From the NCBI GenBank assembly GCA_030068145.1, contig JAPJBO010000783.1:1-64000 (forward strand): DNA of 64,000 bases. Reading direction: 5' to 3'. The position numbers and the translations under genes are program-made. This document shows positions 19,990 to 28,374 of this stretch, piece by piece; positions within the stretch are counted from its first letter, which is position 1, and each line of letters opens with the position of its first letter. This DNA comes from Diplonema papillatum (taxonomy: Eukaryota; Euglenozoa; Diplonemea; Diplonemida; Diplonemidae). Below the pieces are notes generated by a model. That model was not told the origin of the DNA. It searched no databases and saw only the letters and a list, made by a program, of their open reading frames with translations.

Positions 19990-20640
19990 AAAAAAATGCG
20001 GACCAAAAATTCGGACCAAAAATTCGGACCAAAAATTCGGACCAAAAATTCGGACCAAAAATTCGGACCAAAAATTCGGACCAAAATTCGGACCAAAAAT
20101 TCGGACCAAAAATTCGGACCAAAAATTCGGACCAAAAATTCGGACCAAAAATTCGGACCAAAAATTCGGACCAAAATTCGGACCAAAATTCGGACCAAAA
20201 TTCGGACCAAAAATTCGGACCAAAATTCGGACCAAAAATTCGGACCAAAAATTCGGACCAAAAATTCGGACCAAAAATTCGGACCAAAATTCGGACCAAA
20301 ATTCGGACCAAAAATTCGGACCAAAAATTCGGACCAAAAATTCGGACCAAAAATTCGGACCAAAAATTCGGACCAAAAATTCGGACCAAAATTCGGACCA
20401 AAATTGGGACCAAAATTCGGACCAAAATTCGGACCAAAATTTCGGACCAAAAATTCGGACCAAAATTCGGACCAAAAATTCGGACCAAAATTCGGACCAA
20501 AATTCGGACCAAAATTCGGACCAAAATTCGGACCAAAATTCGAACCCCAAATTCGGACCAAAATTCGACCAAAAATTCGGACCCAAAGTTTGGACCAAAA
20601 ATAGGGACCAAAATTTGGACCAGAATTCGGATCAAAAATT
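19990..20640. repeat. 12/13-bp satellite (ATTCGGACCAAAA)
   Basis: About fifty units of GACCAAAAATTCG (13 bp) intermixed with GACCAAAATTCG (12 bp), decaying at the right end. The unit has no stop codon in any frame on either strand, so long open frames appear in all directions; none is a gene. Confidence 0.95.
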
Positions 20641-21291
20641 GGATGTGATTGCGCGTGAGATGCCAAGGGCAGCGATTTCCTCGCGATGAAGATGTGCACT
20701 GCACTGAACACCGAATGCCACAGTGCGCCACCTGCGGAACGACAACGGAGTGCCGCCTGGACGACGAGGAGACCAGTCGGCGAAGAACAACCAGACGCCG
20801 CTTGAAGTGGCGACAGAAGCCATCAATGCATCCTGCTTAGTCGGACGAAGGCGGAACTACCAAGCGGTGCCTCAACGTGACGATCAGATGCGAGAACACT
20901 TCTAGCCCAAGCTGCACACTGTTTTCCCTTGAATTTCCAAGCCAGCCTCTTTCATTTCGTTTGTTTTTTGGTGTTTGCGTTGTCAGTGGAGGCATAAAGT
21001 GGGCTTCAATGCCCCACCCACGACGTCTCAGGCGTTCTGGGTGCCTCAGAGTTTTACACGACTGGTTGCAGTGGCGCAAGCTGGCTACGCCACACTTCCC
21101 GATCGGCCTATAGCAAACGAGCACTCAAGATCAGAGGGCAGGCGCGCGGCCAGATGCTACAGCCGAGACACGGTCTCGTGATCCGTCATATTTGTCGATT
21201 GGGCCTGAATAACTTAGTAGAGACCTGTCACCCGAGAACTTGCTGATCACCCGAAGCTACAGGAAAACCTTCACTGAAGAAAGCAATCGTA
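20641..21291. other. 5' flank of the MULE transposase gene
   Basis: No domain is seen in any frame. It should contain the promoter and the left terminal inverted repeat of the MULE, but I could not pair a left end with the right-hand tail by eye. Confidence 0.4.
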
Positions 21292-23625
21292 ATGTCGTCA
21301 GCTTCCACAATCGGGGCCCTGTATAACCTTCTGCTGCCCATCGCATCAGTGCAGGACATATGTGATATCAGCGTTTACGCAGGCGATGCTGATCTCGCTC
21401 CTTATGTTGGGGCAGGGTTGCCTCCGGCCATTCTCCACCGTGTGCTTCTTCAGCGCCTTAGTCGTCCCAGTCCTGCACCTGTTGCTGCTGTTCCTTCGGC
21501 TTCACTGTCTGGGCCCCCTCCTGCAGCTGCTGCTGTTCCTTCAGCTTCATTGTCCGGGGCCGCTCCTGCTGTTCCTCTGTCTGGGCCCCCTCCTGCTGCT
21601 GCTGCTGGTCCTTCGGCCCCACTCCCTCGGAGTCAGACAGCTACAGATGCGATGCCTGTGGAGGTGAATCCTGCCGGATGTGCCGTTGTGGGTGGGCAGT
21701 ACGCAACTGCCGCTGACTTCACTGACGCGGTCGTGGAGGAAGCTGTGGCCACCGGTCGGTGTCTGGTGCGGAGGAGGAAGGAGAAGGGACGCGTCCGCTT
21801 TGAGTGCTCGGGAACGACATCCAAAGGCGGGGCGTGCGCGTTCAAGTGCACCGCCATGCTCCACGCCGATACAGAGACGTATCACGTGTCCCGAGCTGAC
21901 GCCCACTCCTGCGTTTTCACGACAGGCTCGGGCGATGAGAAGGCCAACGAGCTGGGCCGCCTGCACTCGGAGTGGGTGACCCGGCGGATAGCGGCCCATG
22001 TCGAGGCGGAGCCGGATCTGTCGGTGAAAGGCATCGTTGCGTCGATGCGCACAAACGGCGTCACCATCACAAGCAAGGTGGCGCGGTTGGCGAAAGCGCA
22101 AGCGCTGCAGGAGACGGGGCTGGACGCTGCATCGGGGTTTCGGAAGCTCCGAGCTTACTTTGCAGCCGTCAAATGTGTCGATGCAGAAGCAGTAACAAGC
22201 ATCGACACAAAGCCCGGCGTCGCGACAGAAGAGGACGCCAACCCGTGGGACGTCTTCGGATTCGCGTTCCTCGCTTTTGGAGCTTGTGTTCATGCAGCAC
22301 GCTCCGCGATGTTCGTGTCGGTGGACGGAACCCACCTGACACACGGTGGTGTTTTGTTCGTAGCTGTGGTCCTCGACCCCATGCAGAAGGTCGTCCCCAT
22401 CGCTTATGCTCTGGGCCAGACCGAGGACACTGCATCGTGGACCTCGTTCCTCGTGCAGCTGAAGGAGCTCCTGCCCGAGGGGTTCACCCTGATGTCTGAC
22501 AGGGACAAGGGGCTCATGAGCGCAGTTAAAACTGTGCTGCCCACCACCCTCCACCTCATCTGCGTCAACCACGTTGTTCGCAATGTGAGTAAGAGCTTCG
22601 GGAAGGGAACCCAGCACCACGTGTGGAAGCTGGCTCATGCAAGCTCGCATGAATCTTACGCCAAGATTCTTGCGATCGTTTCCAAGGAAAACGACGACCT
22701 GGCCTGCTATCTGGACAAGCTCCGGGACTGCATGTCGGATGCGTACCTGGTGGGGGGGTGTAGGTGCCACCACTACACCAGCAATGTGAGTGAAGGCTTC
22801 AACAAGAACGCCAAGCTTGCAAGAAGCGCCCAGAATGCCATCAACCTTTTCGAAAGATTGCGCATAGGCCTGATGCATCTGTTTGCATCAAGGGCTGGGC
22901 AGTTTCCGACCAGGGACGGCGCCACCTTCGTACCGTGGGTGGAGAAAAGGCTGGGTCGCATCGAGTACCAAGCTCGCGGCTTCTCTGCCACACCTGCAGG
23001 ACGTGGAGAGTACGAGGTAAAGGAAGCGAAAAGCGGACGGCAGCAAAGGGTGCGCGTTTTGAACAAGGGCGCCGTCTACAAGTGCACCTGTGTTGGGCAA
23101 CACGTGTCGCAGCTTCCGTGCGTTCACATTGTGTGTGTGTGCGGACAGCGAAAGGTGCATCCCTTGTCCCTTGTCGACGCCCTCTACACCGTGGAATCCC
23201 TGCGGTCGTTTTACGACGTCAGTGTCCCGACTGTGCTGGACGTAAAAACCCTCGCACTGGACAATCTTGCACCCCCCCGTCACAAGAATCTCTCAGGCCG
23301 ACCAAAAGAGAAGCGCATCCCAAGCCGGGGTGAGATCGTCGACGACGACGACTTGCCATTCAAAGGCGCCAAAAAGAGAAAGGTTACCTGTGTCAGGTGC
23401 GGTGGCGAGGGACATTACAAGGTCACCTGCACGAAACCGCCTCTGCCTGCAAAAAAAGACAGCAAACAGGACCAAGACACGGAGCAAGATTCGAAGTGCC
23501 AAGAGCCCGCAGATTCGGGAGAAGAAGCACCGCCGCTGCCAAAGCCCAAAGGAAAGTACGTGCGCTCGGCTAAGGCCGGCGCGTGGCGAGACTGGAGGCA
23601 GCAGCTAAAGTTCGGGGAACAGTAA
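21292..23625 (+). CDS. MULE (Mutator-like) transposase
   Basis: Intact frame of 777 residues from ATG to TAA. Residues about 60-115 are an Ala/Pro/Ser-rich repeat. Residues about 160-215 resemble the MuDR/FAR1 N-terminal zinc-binding region (conserved Cys/His around CSGTTSKGGACAFKC and ADAHSC). The DDE core has D345 (FVSVDGTHL), D403 (LMSDRDKGL) and a likely E501 (NVSEGFN), with the usual CVNHVVRN helix after the second Asp. A SWIM zinc finger lies at 596-617 (CTC then CVHIVC) and a CCHC zinc knuckle at 700-713 (CVRCGGEGHYKVTC). Together these are diagnostic of Mutator-superfamily transposases, which cut and paste DNA. The C-terminus runs straight into the minisatellite tail. All catalytic residues are present, so the gene could be active. 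Confidence 0.92.
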   Translation: MSSASTIGALYNLLLPIASVQDICDISVYAGDADLAPYVGAGLPPAILHRVLLQRLSRPSPAPVAAVPSASLSGPPPAAAAVPSASLSGAAPAVPLSGPPPAAAAGPSAPLPRSQTATDAMPVEVNPAGCAVVGGQYATAADFTDAVVEEAVATGRCLVRRRKEKGRVRFECSGTTSKGGACAFKCTAMLHADTETYHVSRADAHSCVFTTGSGDEKANELGRLHSEWVTRRIAAHVEAEPDLSVKGIVASMRTNGVTITSKVARLAKAQALQETGLDAASGFRKLRAYFAAVKCVDAEAVTSIDTKPGVATEEDANPWDVFGFAFLAFGACVHAARSAMFVSVDGTHLTHGGVLFVAVVLDPMQKVVPIAYALGQTEDTASWTSFLVQLKELLPEGFTLMSDRDKGLMSAVKTVLPTTLHLICVNHVVRNVSKSFGKGTQHHVWKLAHASSHESYAKILAIVSKENDDLACYLDKLRDCMSDAYLVGGCRCHHYTSNVSEGFNKNAKLARSAQNAINLFERLRIGLMHLFASRAGQFPTRDGATFVPWVEKRLGRIEYQARGFSATPAGRGEYEVKEAKSGRQQRVRVLNKGAVYKCTCVGQHVSQLPCVHIVCVCGQRKVHPLSLVDALYTVESLRSFYDVSVPTVLDVKTLALDNLAPPRHKNLSGRPKEKRIPSRGEIVDDDDLPFKGAKKRKVTCVRCGGEGHYKVTCTKPPLPAKKDSKQDQDTEQDSKCQEPADSGEEAPPLPKPKGKYVRSAKAGAWRDWRQQLKFGEQ

Positions 23626-23965
23626 AGTTCGGGCGAAGCTAAGTTCTGGTGAAGCTAAGTTCGGGCGAAGCAAAGTTCGGGCGAAGCTAAGTTCGGGTGA
23701 AGCAAAGTTCGGGCGAAGCTATGTTCGGACGAAGCTAAGTTCGGGCGAAACAAAGTTCGGGCGAAGCTAAGTTCGGGTGAAGCAAAGTTCTGGTGAAGCA
23801 AAGTTCGGGCGCAGCTAAGTTCTGGGTGAAGCAAAGTTCGGGCGAAGCTAAGTTCGGGCGAAACAAAGTTCGGGCGAAGCTAAGTTCGGGTGAAGCAAAG
23901 TTCTGGTGAAGCAAAGTTCGGGCGCGGCTAAGTTCTGGGTGAAGCAAAGTTCGGGTTCTGGTGTC
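23608..23965 (+). repeat. MULE-associated 16-bp minisatellite tail
   Basis: Repeats of AAGTTCGGGCGAAGCT and AAGTTCGGGTGAAGCA start within the last codons of the transposase gene. The same tail is found at 59520-60380 (same orientation) and 4491-5060 (inverted). Because all three also share the GC-rich segment that follows, the tail belongs to the transposon. Confidence 0.85.
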
Positions 23966-23999
23966 CGTGGTGATGCGGTAGCAAGTTTGGCCTGTGATG

Positions 24000-24260
24000 G
24001 CAAGTTCGGCGCCAGTACCCGGAGGGGAGACCCCCCGGACCTCCCCCGACTCCGTTTCCCGGGGTGCCCAAATACCGCGGGATACTGAGAAACTCCGCAA
24101 AAAACGCAAATTCCGGAACGCAACAAACGTCGAACAATCTTCGACCGAAAAAGTGTCATGGGCGGGGATCGAACCCGGGCGCACCGGCCTGAAGGCCACC
24201 GCCCGCTCACTGTGCCACCCATTTTCATTTGGGCAGGAGGGGGAAAAGCTAGCTCCGCAC
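24000..24260 (-). mobile_element. MULE terminal segment with tRNA-like sequence
   Basis: Positions about 24085-24260 are shared with 60475-60660. On the minus strand there is an A box TGGCACAGTGAGCGG and a B box GGTTCGATCC; ATGGGTG and CGCCCAT could pair as a 7-bp acceptor stem. The anticodon arm is a tight GGCC/GGCC hairpin, not a normal 7-base loop, so a functional tRNA is unlikely. Its presence in both MULE tails suggests a tRNA-derived piece fixed in the transposon. Confidence 0.5.
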
Positions 24261-24341
24261 TAATTCCAGTCAAAAACAATACACTTTCAAACTCGTTTAC
24301 AGAAAAGTGAGGTTGGCTCGAATAGAGGCTATTCACATTGC

Positions 24342-25003
24342 ATGTTCATAGGACCTCCAGTCTCGAAAAAAGGGCAGAAAGATCAGAAACCTACCAAGCC
24401 TCCAGCGTCCAAACCTGGAAGGACCAACGTCACCAAGGGAACCTCCACTGGCAAACCCCCGGCCAACGAACAAAAGCCGTATCAGTCCCGTGCTCTGACC
24501 TGGGTGCAGACCACTGGAACGGAACTGGTCCTGGTCCCCGGTGATGGCGACTGCTTTTACAGCTGTCTGGCTAACGTCCCGAACAGTCAGAACATGTTCT
24601 TCTCTGCGCACAACGGAGACGGCCGTCGATCGCGCACATTGTGCACTATCCTTTTCCAAGAGGTGCAGAACTTGGAACCGGAGACAAGAGCGCTGTTCAA
24701 GCAGCGCATACAAAACGGACCGGACGTTCAGCTGCGTCGGGGCGAGTCCAAGTTTGATGCATGGGTTCGGGTGCAATCTGCACATCTACACTCATCTCTG
24801 TCCTCCAGGTCCCAGAAGCAGAGCAACCAAGGCTCACGATGTTCACGCATCACCCCGTCGAAGAGCCTGTATCGACCGTGTACCTGATACACGAAGACGA
24901 TTTGTCGGGTGCCAGCGACCACTTTTCGCTGGTGCGGGGCAAACCGTCACGGCAGCTCCTCCGGAAGTTGCCTATGCAGCTCCGTTTCAATTCTGCGCTG
25001 CTA
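24342..25003 (+). pseudogene. OTU-family cysteine protease, frameshifted
   Basis: The ATG-started frame runs to 24887. Residues about 60-80 carry the OTU catalytic motif VPGDGDCFYSCL with its Asp and Cys. The rest of the domain, including TVYLIHEDDLSG and the catalytic His in SDHFSLVRG, lies in another plus frame from about 24765 to 25003, so one frameshift near 24765 (just after FDAW) breaks the gene unless a tiny intron or sequencing error is involved. OTU enzymes remove ubiquitin-like modifiers or act as transposon proteases. The start and upstream leader are repeated at 60705-60765 behind another MULE tail, so I infer that this gene is the second gene of the MULE. Confidence 0.65.
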
Positions 25004-25945
25004 TAGCCAATCAGCGCGTGCACCATGATCATCTCTCTTTCTTTGTTCAAGTTTCTTCACCTCTCTTGTGTCTGGTTGAGGCAGCCTTGCCAGCTTTTCA
25101 CGACGGTCCTAAAGTTTAGTTTCTCCTTTTGCTGCGATGTTGATGATGAACTGAGAGCTGACTTGAGGTCAGGATTAGCGGTGTCGGATACTAGTATCGT
25201 CACAAAGTCCAGGACTCTTAGGAGTACGCACGGAGCTGACTTGGGGGCTGACCATGGTATCATCACAAAGCCCAGACTCTTAGGAGAAGGCCCTTTTGGG
25301 CCCCGACGACTCGGACAGTGACTCGTTGACGACATGCATTTAGGTCGCATTTTCCGAAAGATTTCTTTTACTGCCTGTCACCTGACTTTTCTGCATCCTT
25401 GAGAGCTACTTTTCTTACACGCATAGCTACTTTTCTTGCACGCATAACTACTTTTCTTGCACGCATAACTACTTTTCTTGCACGCATAACTACTTTTCTT
25501 GCACGCATAGCAGTTTTGGTTTCCAGGTGCTTTTGTGGGCAATACAGGTGCATTCGTGGGCAATCCGGTGTCTTCGTGGGCAATTCAGGTGCATTCCTGT
25601 GGAAGTCACAGTGCCAAAGAACAGCAAGGGACAAGGTTGACGCGCATGATCTGACACTACTGAGCGAACGGAAGAATGATTCGAATGGCAGGACCAGCTC
25701 ATTCGTTGCAGGATGCGGAGCAGGAGTCGGAGACCGCCAGTGCCATGGAAACTTGGGATGCTGACGTGCAGCGTACACTGTGTGAGCCGACTGTGCTGTT
25801 GTACACGACAGGAACTTGGCCAGTAGCTGGTGTGTGGCACGCCATCTTTCTTGGCCTTCGGCGTCTCCCACACCCTGTGCGTAGCTCTCTCGGACGCAGA
25901 AAAGTCAGGTGATGCGGCAGTAAAGCAATCTTCTTACCTCGAGAC
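25004..25945. repeat. Spacer with short direct repeats
   Basis: No gene is recognised. Two diverged copies of a stretch starting GAGCTGACTTG and including TATCRTCACAAAG and GACTCTTAGGAG lie at about 25154-25226 and 25232-25287. A 21-bp unit containing TACTTTTCTTGCACGCATA is repeated about five times at 25409-25512. Confidence 0.6.
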
Positions 25946-26034
25946 GTCGTTTTCTTGCACTCGGTTTTCCAGATTGCCACTCGAGCCCTGCGGGCTCTCG
26001 TGGCAATCTGGAAAACCTCGTGCAAGAAAACGAC
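25946..26034. repeat. 89-bp near-perfect hairpin
   Basis: Two 43-bp arms, starting GTCGTTTTCTTGCAC and ending GCAAGAAAACGAC, are reverse complements with only a few mismatches, separated by a 3-base loop (TGC). The transcript could form a long stem. It may be a palindromic transposon end, a small-RNA precursor or a terminator-like structure; nothing in the sequence decides. Confidence 0.8.
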
Positions 26035-26084
26035 TTTTCTCTCGGTGAATAAATAGCTATTTTTGCTTTTTTTGCCGTAGGACT

Positions 26085-26155
26085 CTTCATGGTCGAGCCA
26101 ACGAGCAGTGGGGTCCAGGGCGAGCAGTCTCGGGTTCAATTCCCTCGCCCGGAGT
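26085..26155 (+). mobile_element. tRNA-like (SINE-type) element with Pol III-type terminator
   Basis: The plus strand shows an A-box-like TGGTCGAGCCAACG, a B box GGTTCAATTCC and then a run of five T. The acceptor arms do not pair well. It lies just before a TATATCCC cluster, the same pairing as at 19722-19935. Confidence 0.45.
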
Positions 26156-26194
26156 TTTTATTGCCTTATTATCGACCACAAATTTGTCAAAACA

Positions 26195-26295
26195 AATTTG
26201 TGCCCTTATATCCCAGTTTGGGATATAAGGGCACAAAATTTGTTTGAAGTGGGATATAAGGGCACAAATTTGTTTTGAGTGGGATATAAGGGCAA
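26195..26295. repeat. TATATCCC palindromic repeat cluster
   Basis: Copies of CCCTTATATCCCA and its reverse complement face each other around 26215, followed by direct copies of GGGATATAAGGGCACAAA. The last codons of the minus-strand gene that ends at 26206 come from this repeat. Confidence 0.75.
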
Positions 26296-27435
26296 TACAC
26301 CTTTTACGAATTTCTGGGGTATCAGTTTTGCATACCGGTGGGCTGCCAGCTTGTTTGCTTTCAGGACTTTCAATGCACGGCTCCGGTCAGCAGCATCTTT
26401 GTAAAATGTGGTGTTTGCGTCTCGAGGCCCATTGACGCTGTTCGGGTTAAGCTCCTGAAGAGGCGAAGGTGGTGCGTGGTCAGTGTGCGGTAGCTCTCGG
26501 TGGGCAGATTTTGATCGCCCCACGTGCTTCCTCGTAGGGTTGTTGGCAGCAGGCGCACTGGTCGCCGGTAAGAATGTGCTCGGTGGCCCAATGAACGGAT
26601 CAGACACGCTTCCTCCCACCGACTTGCTGCGGTTCTTGGCCATGCGGAGCCGCGTGCTGTGGTTGAGGGCAATCGAGAGCTTTTGGCCAGCCTGGCCAGC
26701 CTGCCAGGCGACGGATGGTTGCTGCGTCGTGTCACCCTGCCTTTCCGTGTCCGCTGCTGGCACGTTTTTGCACGGCTGAGCCACTTTGCTCTGCGCTGTG
26801 CTCGCCACCCTTACCGTTGAGGCCCGCACACTTTGGGCGCCCCTGCTCTTTGCTTCCTTACCCTCAGCCGCGGCCTTCTGATCCTGAACGGAAGCTACTG
26901 CTGCCGGGCAGTAATCGTCGTCATCACTCGCAGCGGCAGTGGCAGTGGCGCTCGGCGGTGCTTTCCGGGACACCGGCTTGGCTTCGTTCACTCGAGTCGC
27001 GTGATAATCCTGTTCAGCAGCGCTGTCCGCTTTTTCTTCGTGGTTTCCCTTCGGAGCCTGCAGGACTTTCGGCGGGAATGGGCTGGAAAAGCAGAAGCCT
27101 TTGCTCTGCCTACATTCGGCAACCGCGCCCTTCTTCGCGCTGGGCGCAGGTGTAACAATTCGCACACGACGAGCTTGTTCTTCGGATCTGCGTGAGTTGC
27201 TGCCAGAACCCTTAGGGCCGAGCGGCGAACGGGACTTCGAAAAGGGTGTCAACGCGAAATCGAGCGATTGGAACTGTGGTTGTGTGTCCTTCCGATGCTT
27301 TCCTGCAACAATATTCCGCCTCAACGCGCGCTTTGTGCTGCGATTGGCTCCGGTCTCGGTGCCGCTGCTGCGCAAAAGGATGCGTAGAAAAGCGAACGAA
27401 TTGACAATGATGTTCGTGAGTTTGCTACATTTCAT
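26206..27435 (-). CDS. Hypothetical basic, disordered protein
   Basis: Uninterrupted frame of 409 residues with an ATG at 27435. It is rich in Ser, Ala, Lys and Pro and predicted to be mostly disordered; basic stretches (KRALRRN, RKHVGRSKSAHR) suggest a nucleic-acid-binding, nuclear or cytoskeletal protein, but I recognise no domain. The segment LKANKLAAHRYAKL near residue 370 may be a helix. The final 25 or so residues are translated from the TATATCCC repeat, so the original stop codon was probably lost when the repeat was inserted. No neighbour suggests a role. Confidence 0.5.
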   Translation of the reverse strand: MKCSKLTNIIVNSFAFLRILLRSSGTETGANRSTKRALRRNIVAGKHRKDTQPQFQSLDFALTPFSKSRSPLGPKGSGSNSRRSEEQARRVRIVTPAPSAKKGAVAECRQSKGFCFSSPFPPKVLQAPKGNHEEKADSAAEQDYHATRVNEAKPVSRKAPPSATATAAASDDDDYCPAAVASVQDQKAAAEGKEAKSRGAQSVRASTVRVASTAQSKVAQPCKNVPAADTERQGDTTQQPSVAWQAGQAGQKLSIALNHSTRLRMAKNRSKSVGGSVSDPFIGPPSTFLPATSAPAANNPTRKHVGRSKSAHRELPHTDHAPPSPLQELNPNSVNGPRDANTTFYKDAADRSRALKVLKANKLAAHRYAKLIPQKFVKGVLPLYPTQNKFVPLYPTSNKFCALISQTGI

Positions 27436-27525
27436 CGTGGCGCCTCAGGACACGGAAAGGGGAGGGGAAATCCTAGCTTAGTGTTTAGGCAGAATCTTGC
27501 CTTTTCTGTATGTTTGATGTTAGCA

Positions 27526-28374
27526 TCAAGGGGAGGATGGTAGGTAAGCATGAGCGGCTTGTGAGAAGTCTTGCATCACAGCATGTTTTTTTCTACGACT
27601 CGCGTCTGACACAACAATTATCTTCCTGAGTTGTAGACAGTGTGAAGACGGATCGAAAATGATCATTGATGCCAAACCCCAGCTCTCTCTTATACACCGT
27701 ATGCTCTTCGAAATGACCCGCTCTTTTCTACAATAGTCATTGCTCCTCCTGTGTTCTTCCGAGCCTGAAATCTTAGATGGGAGAGTTTGAGCAGTGTTGC
27801 ATACATTGAAGCTCAGACGACGGCACAGTCCTTCTGGGGTGTCGCCTTTAGGGGAGGGTGCCATGCTCGAGGTCTCGTCGCAGTACTCGGTGACGTCGTA
27901 GTTGTAAGAGTCGTCAGCAGCTGTGTGATCAGCCGGGTAGTCAGACAGCTCGTCGAGTCCTTCGACAAGCTGCTGCTCTTCTTCGACGACATCGTGTTCA
28001 GATGGGAAATCAGACAGCGCATCCAGCTCATTGACTTGCTGCTGCGGCTGCTCCTGCGATTCAAGGGCGGCATGCTCGGACGGGAGGTCGGGCAGGTCGT
28101 CAACCTCGCCCGCTTGCAGCTGCAGCTCTTCCCTTTCCGCGGCAGCTCCTTTCCAAGCGATGTCTTCACGCATGCACACCTCGTCGTGCCACAGTCGCTT
28201 CTTCGGGCGTTCTTCGGAGTGCTCTCTGTACGGTGAGTAGTGCCGCGAGGCTTTGAAAAGCTCATTGCGGTCCTGCGACTTGGGGTCTAAGATCCGGTTG
28301 GTCGTCTGGTGAAGCATCTTTGGTATCCTTTCCGCCGCCCTTACCTGCAACCTGTTTCGCATTGAAGGCTTCAT
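27526..28374 (-). CDS. Hypothetical acidic protein with three short repeats
   Basis: Frame of 282 residues with an ATG at 28374. Residues about 90-160 contain three degenerate copies of an acidic motif: DDLPDLPSEHAALE, LDALSDFPSEHDVVE and LDELSDYPADHTAAD. The N-terminal third is basic (KKRLWHDEV), and the C-terminal third has Cys and Arg and no known domain. It reads in the same direction as the next downstream frame (27435-26206) with a 90-bp gap, so the two could be exons of one gene, though I see no splice pair that demands it. Confidence 0.5.
   Translation of the reverse strand: MKPSMRNRLQVRAAERIPKMLHQTTNRILDPKSQDRNELFKASRHYSPYREHSEERPKKRLWHDEVCMREDIAWKGAAAEREELQLQAGEVDDLPDLPSEHAALESQEQPQQQVNELDALSDFPSEHDVVEEEQQLVEGLDELSDYPADHTAADDSYNYDVTEYCDETSSMAPSPKGDTPEGLCRRLSFNVCNTAQTLPSKISGSEEHRRSNDYCRKERVISKSIRCIRESWGLASMIIFDPSSHCLQLRKIIVVSDASRRKKHAVMQDFSQAAHAYLPSSP

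Noticed and set aside
19708-20731. Several 200-300-residue frames on both strands rich in SEFWSEF or KIRTKNSDQ
   Set aside because: The 12/13-bp satellite lacks stops in all frames; no domain is present.
24158-24230. Functional tRNA gene with anticodon TCA
   Set aside because: The anticodon arm folds into a 4-base-loop hairpin, the D arm is poor, and the segment recurs inside a transposon.
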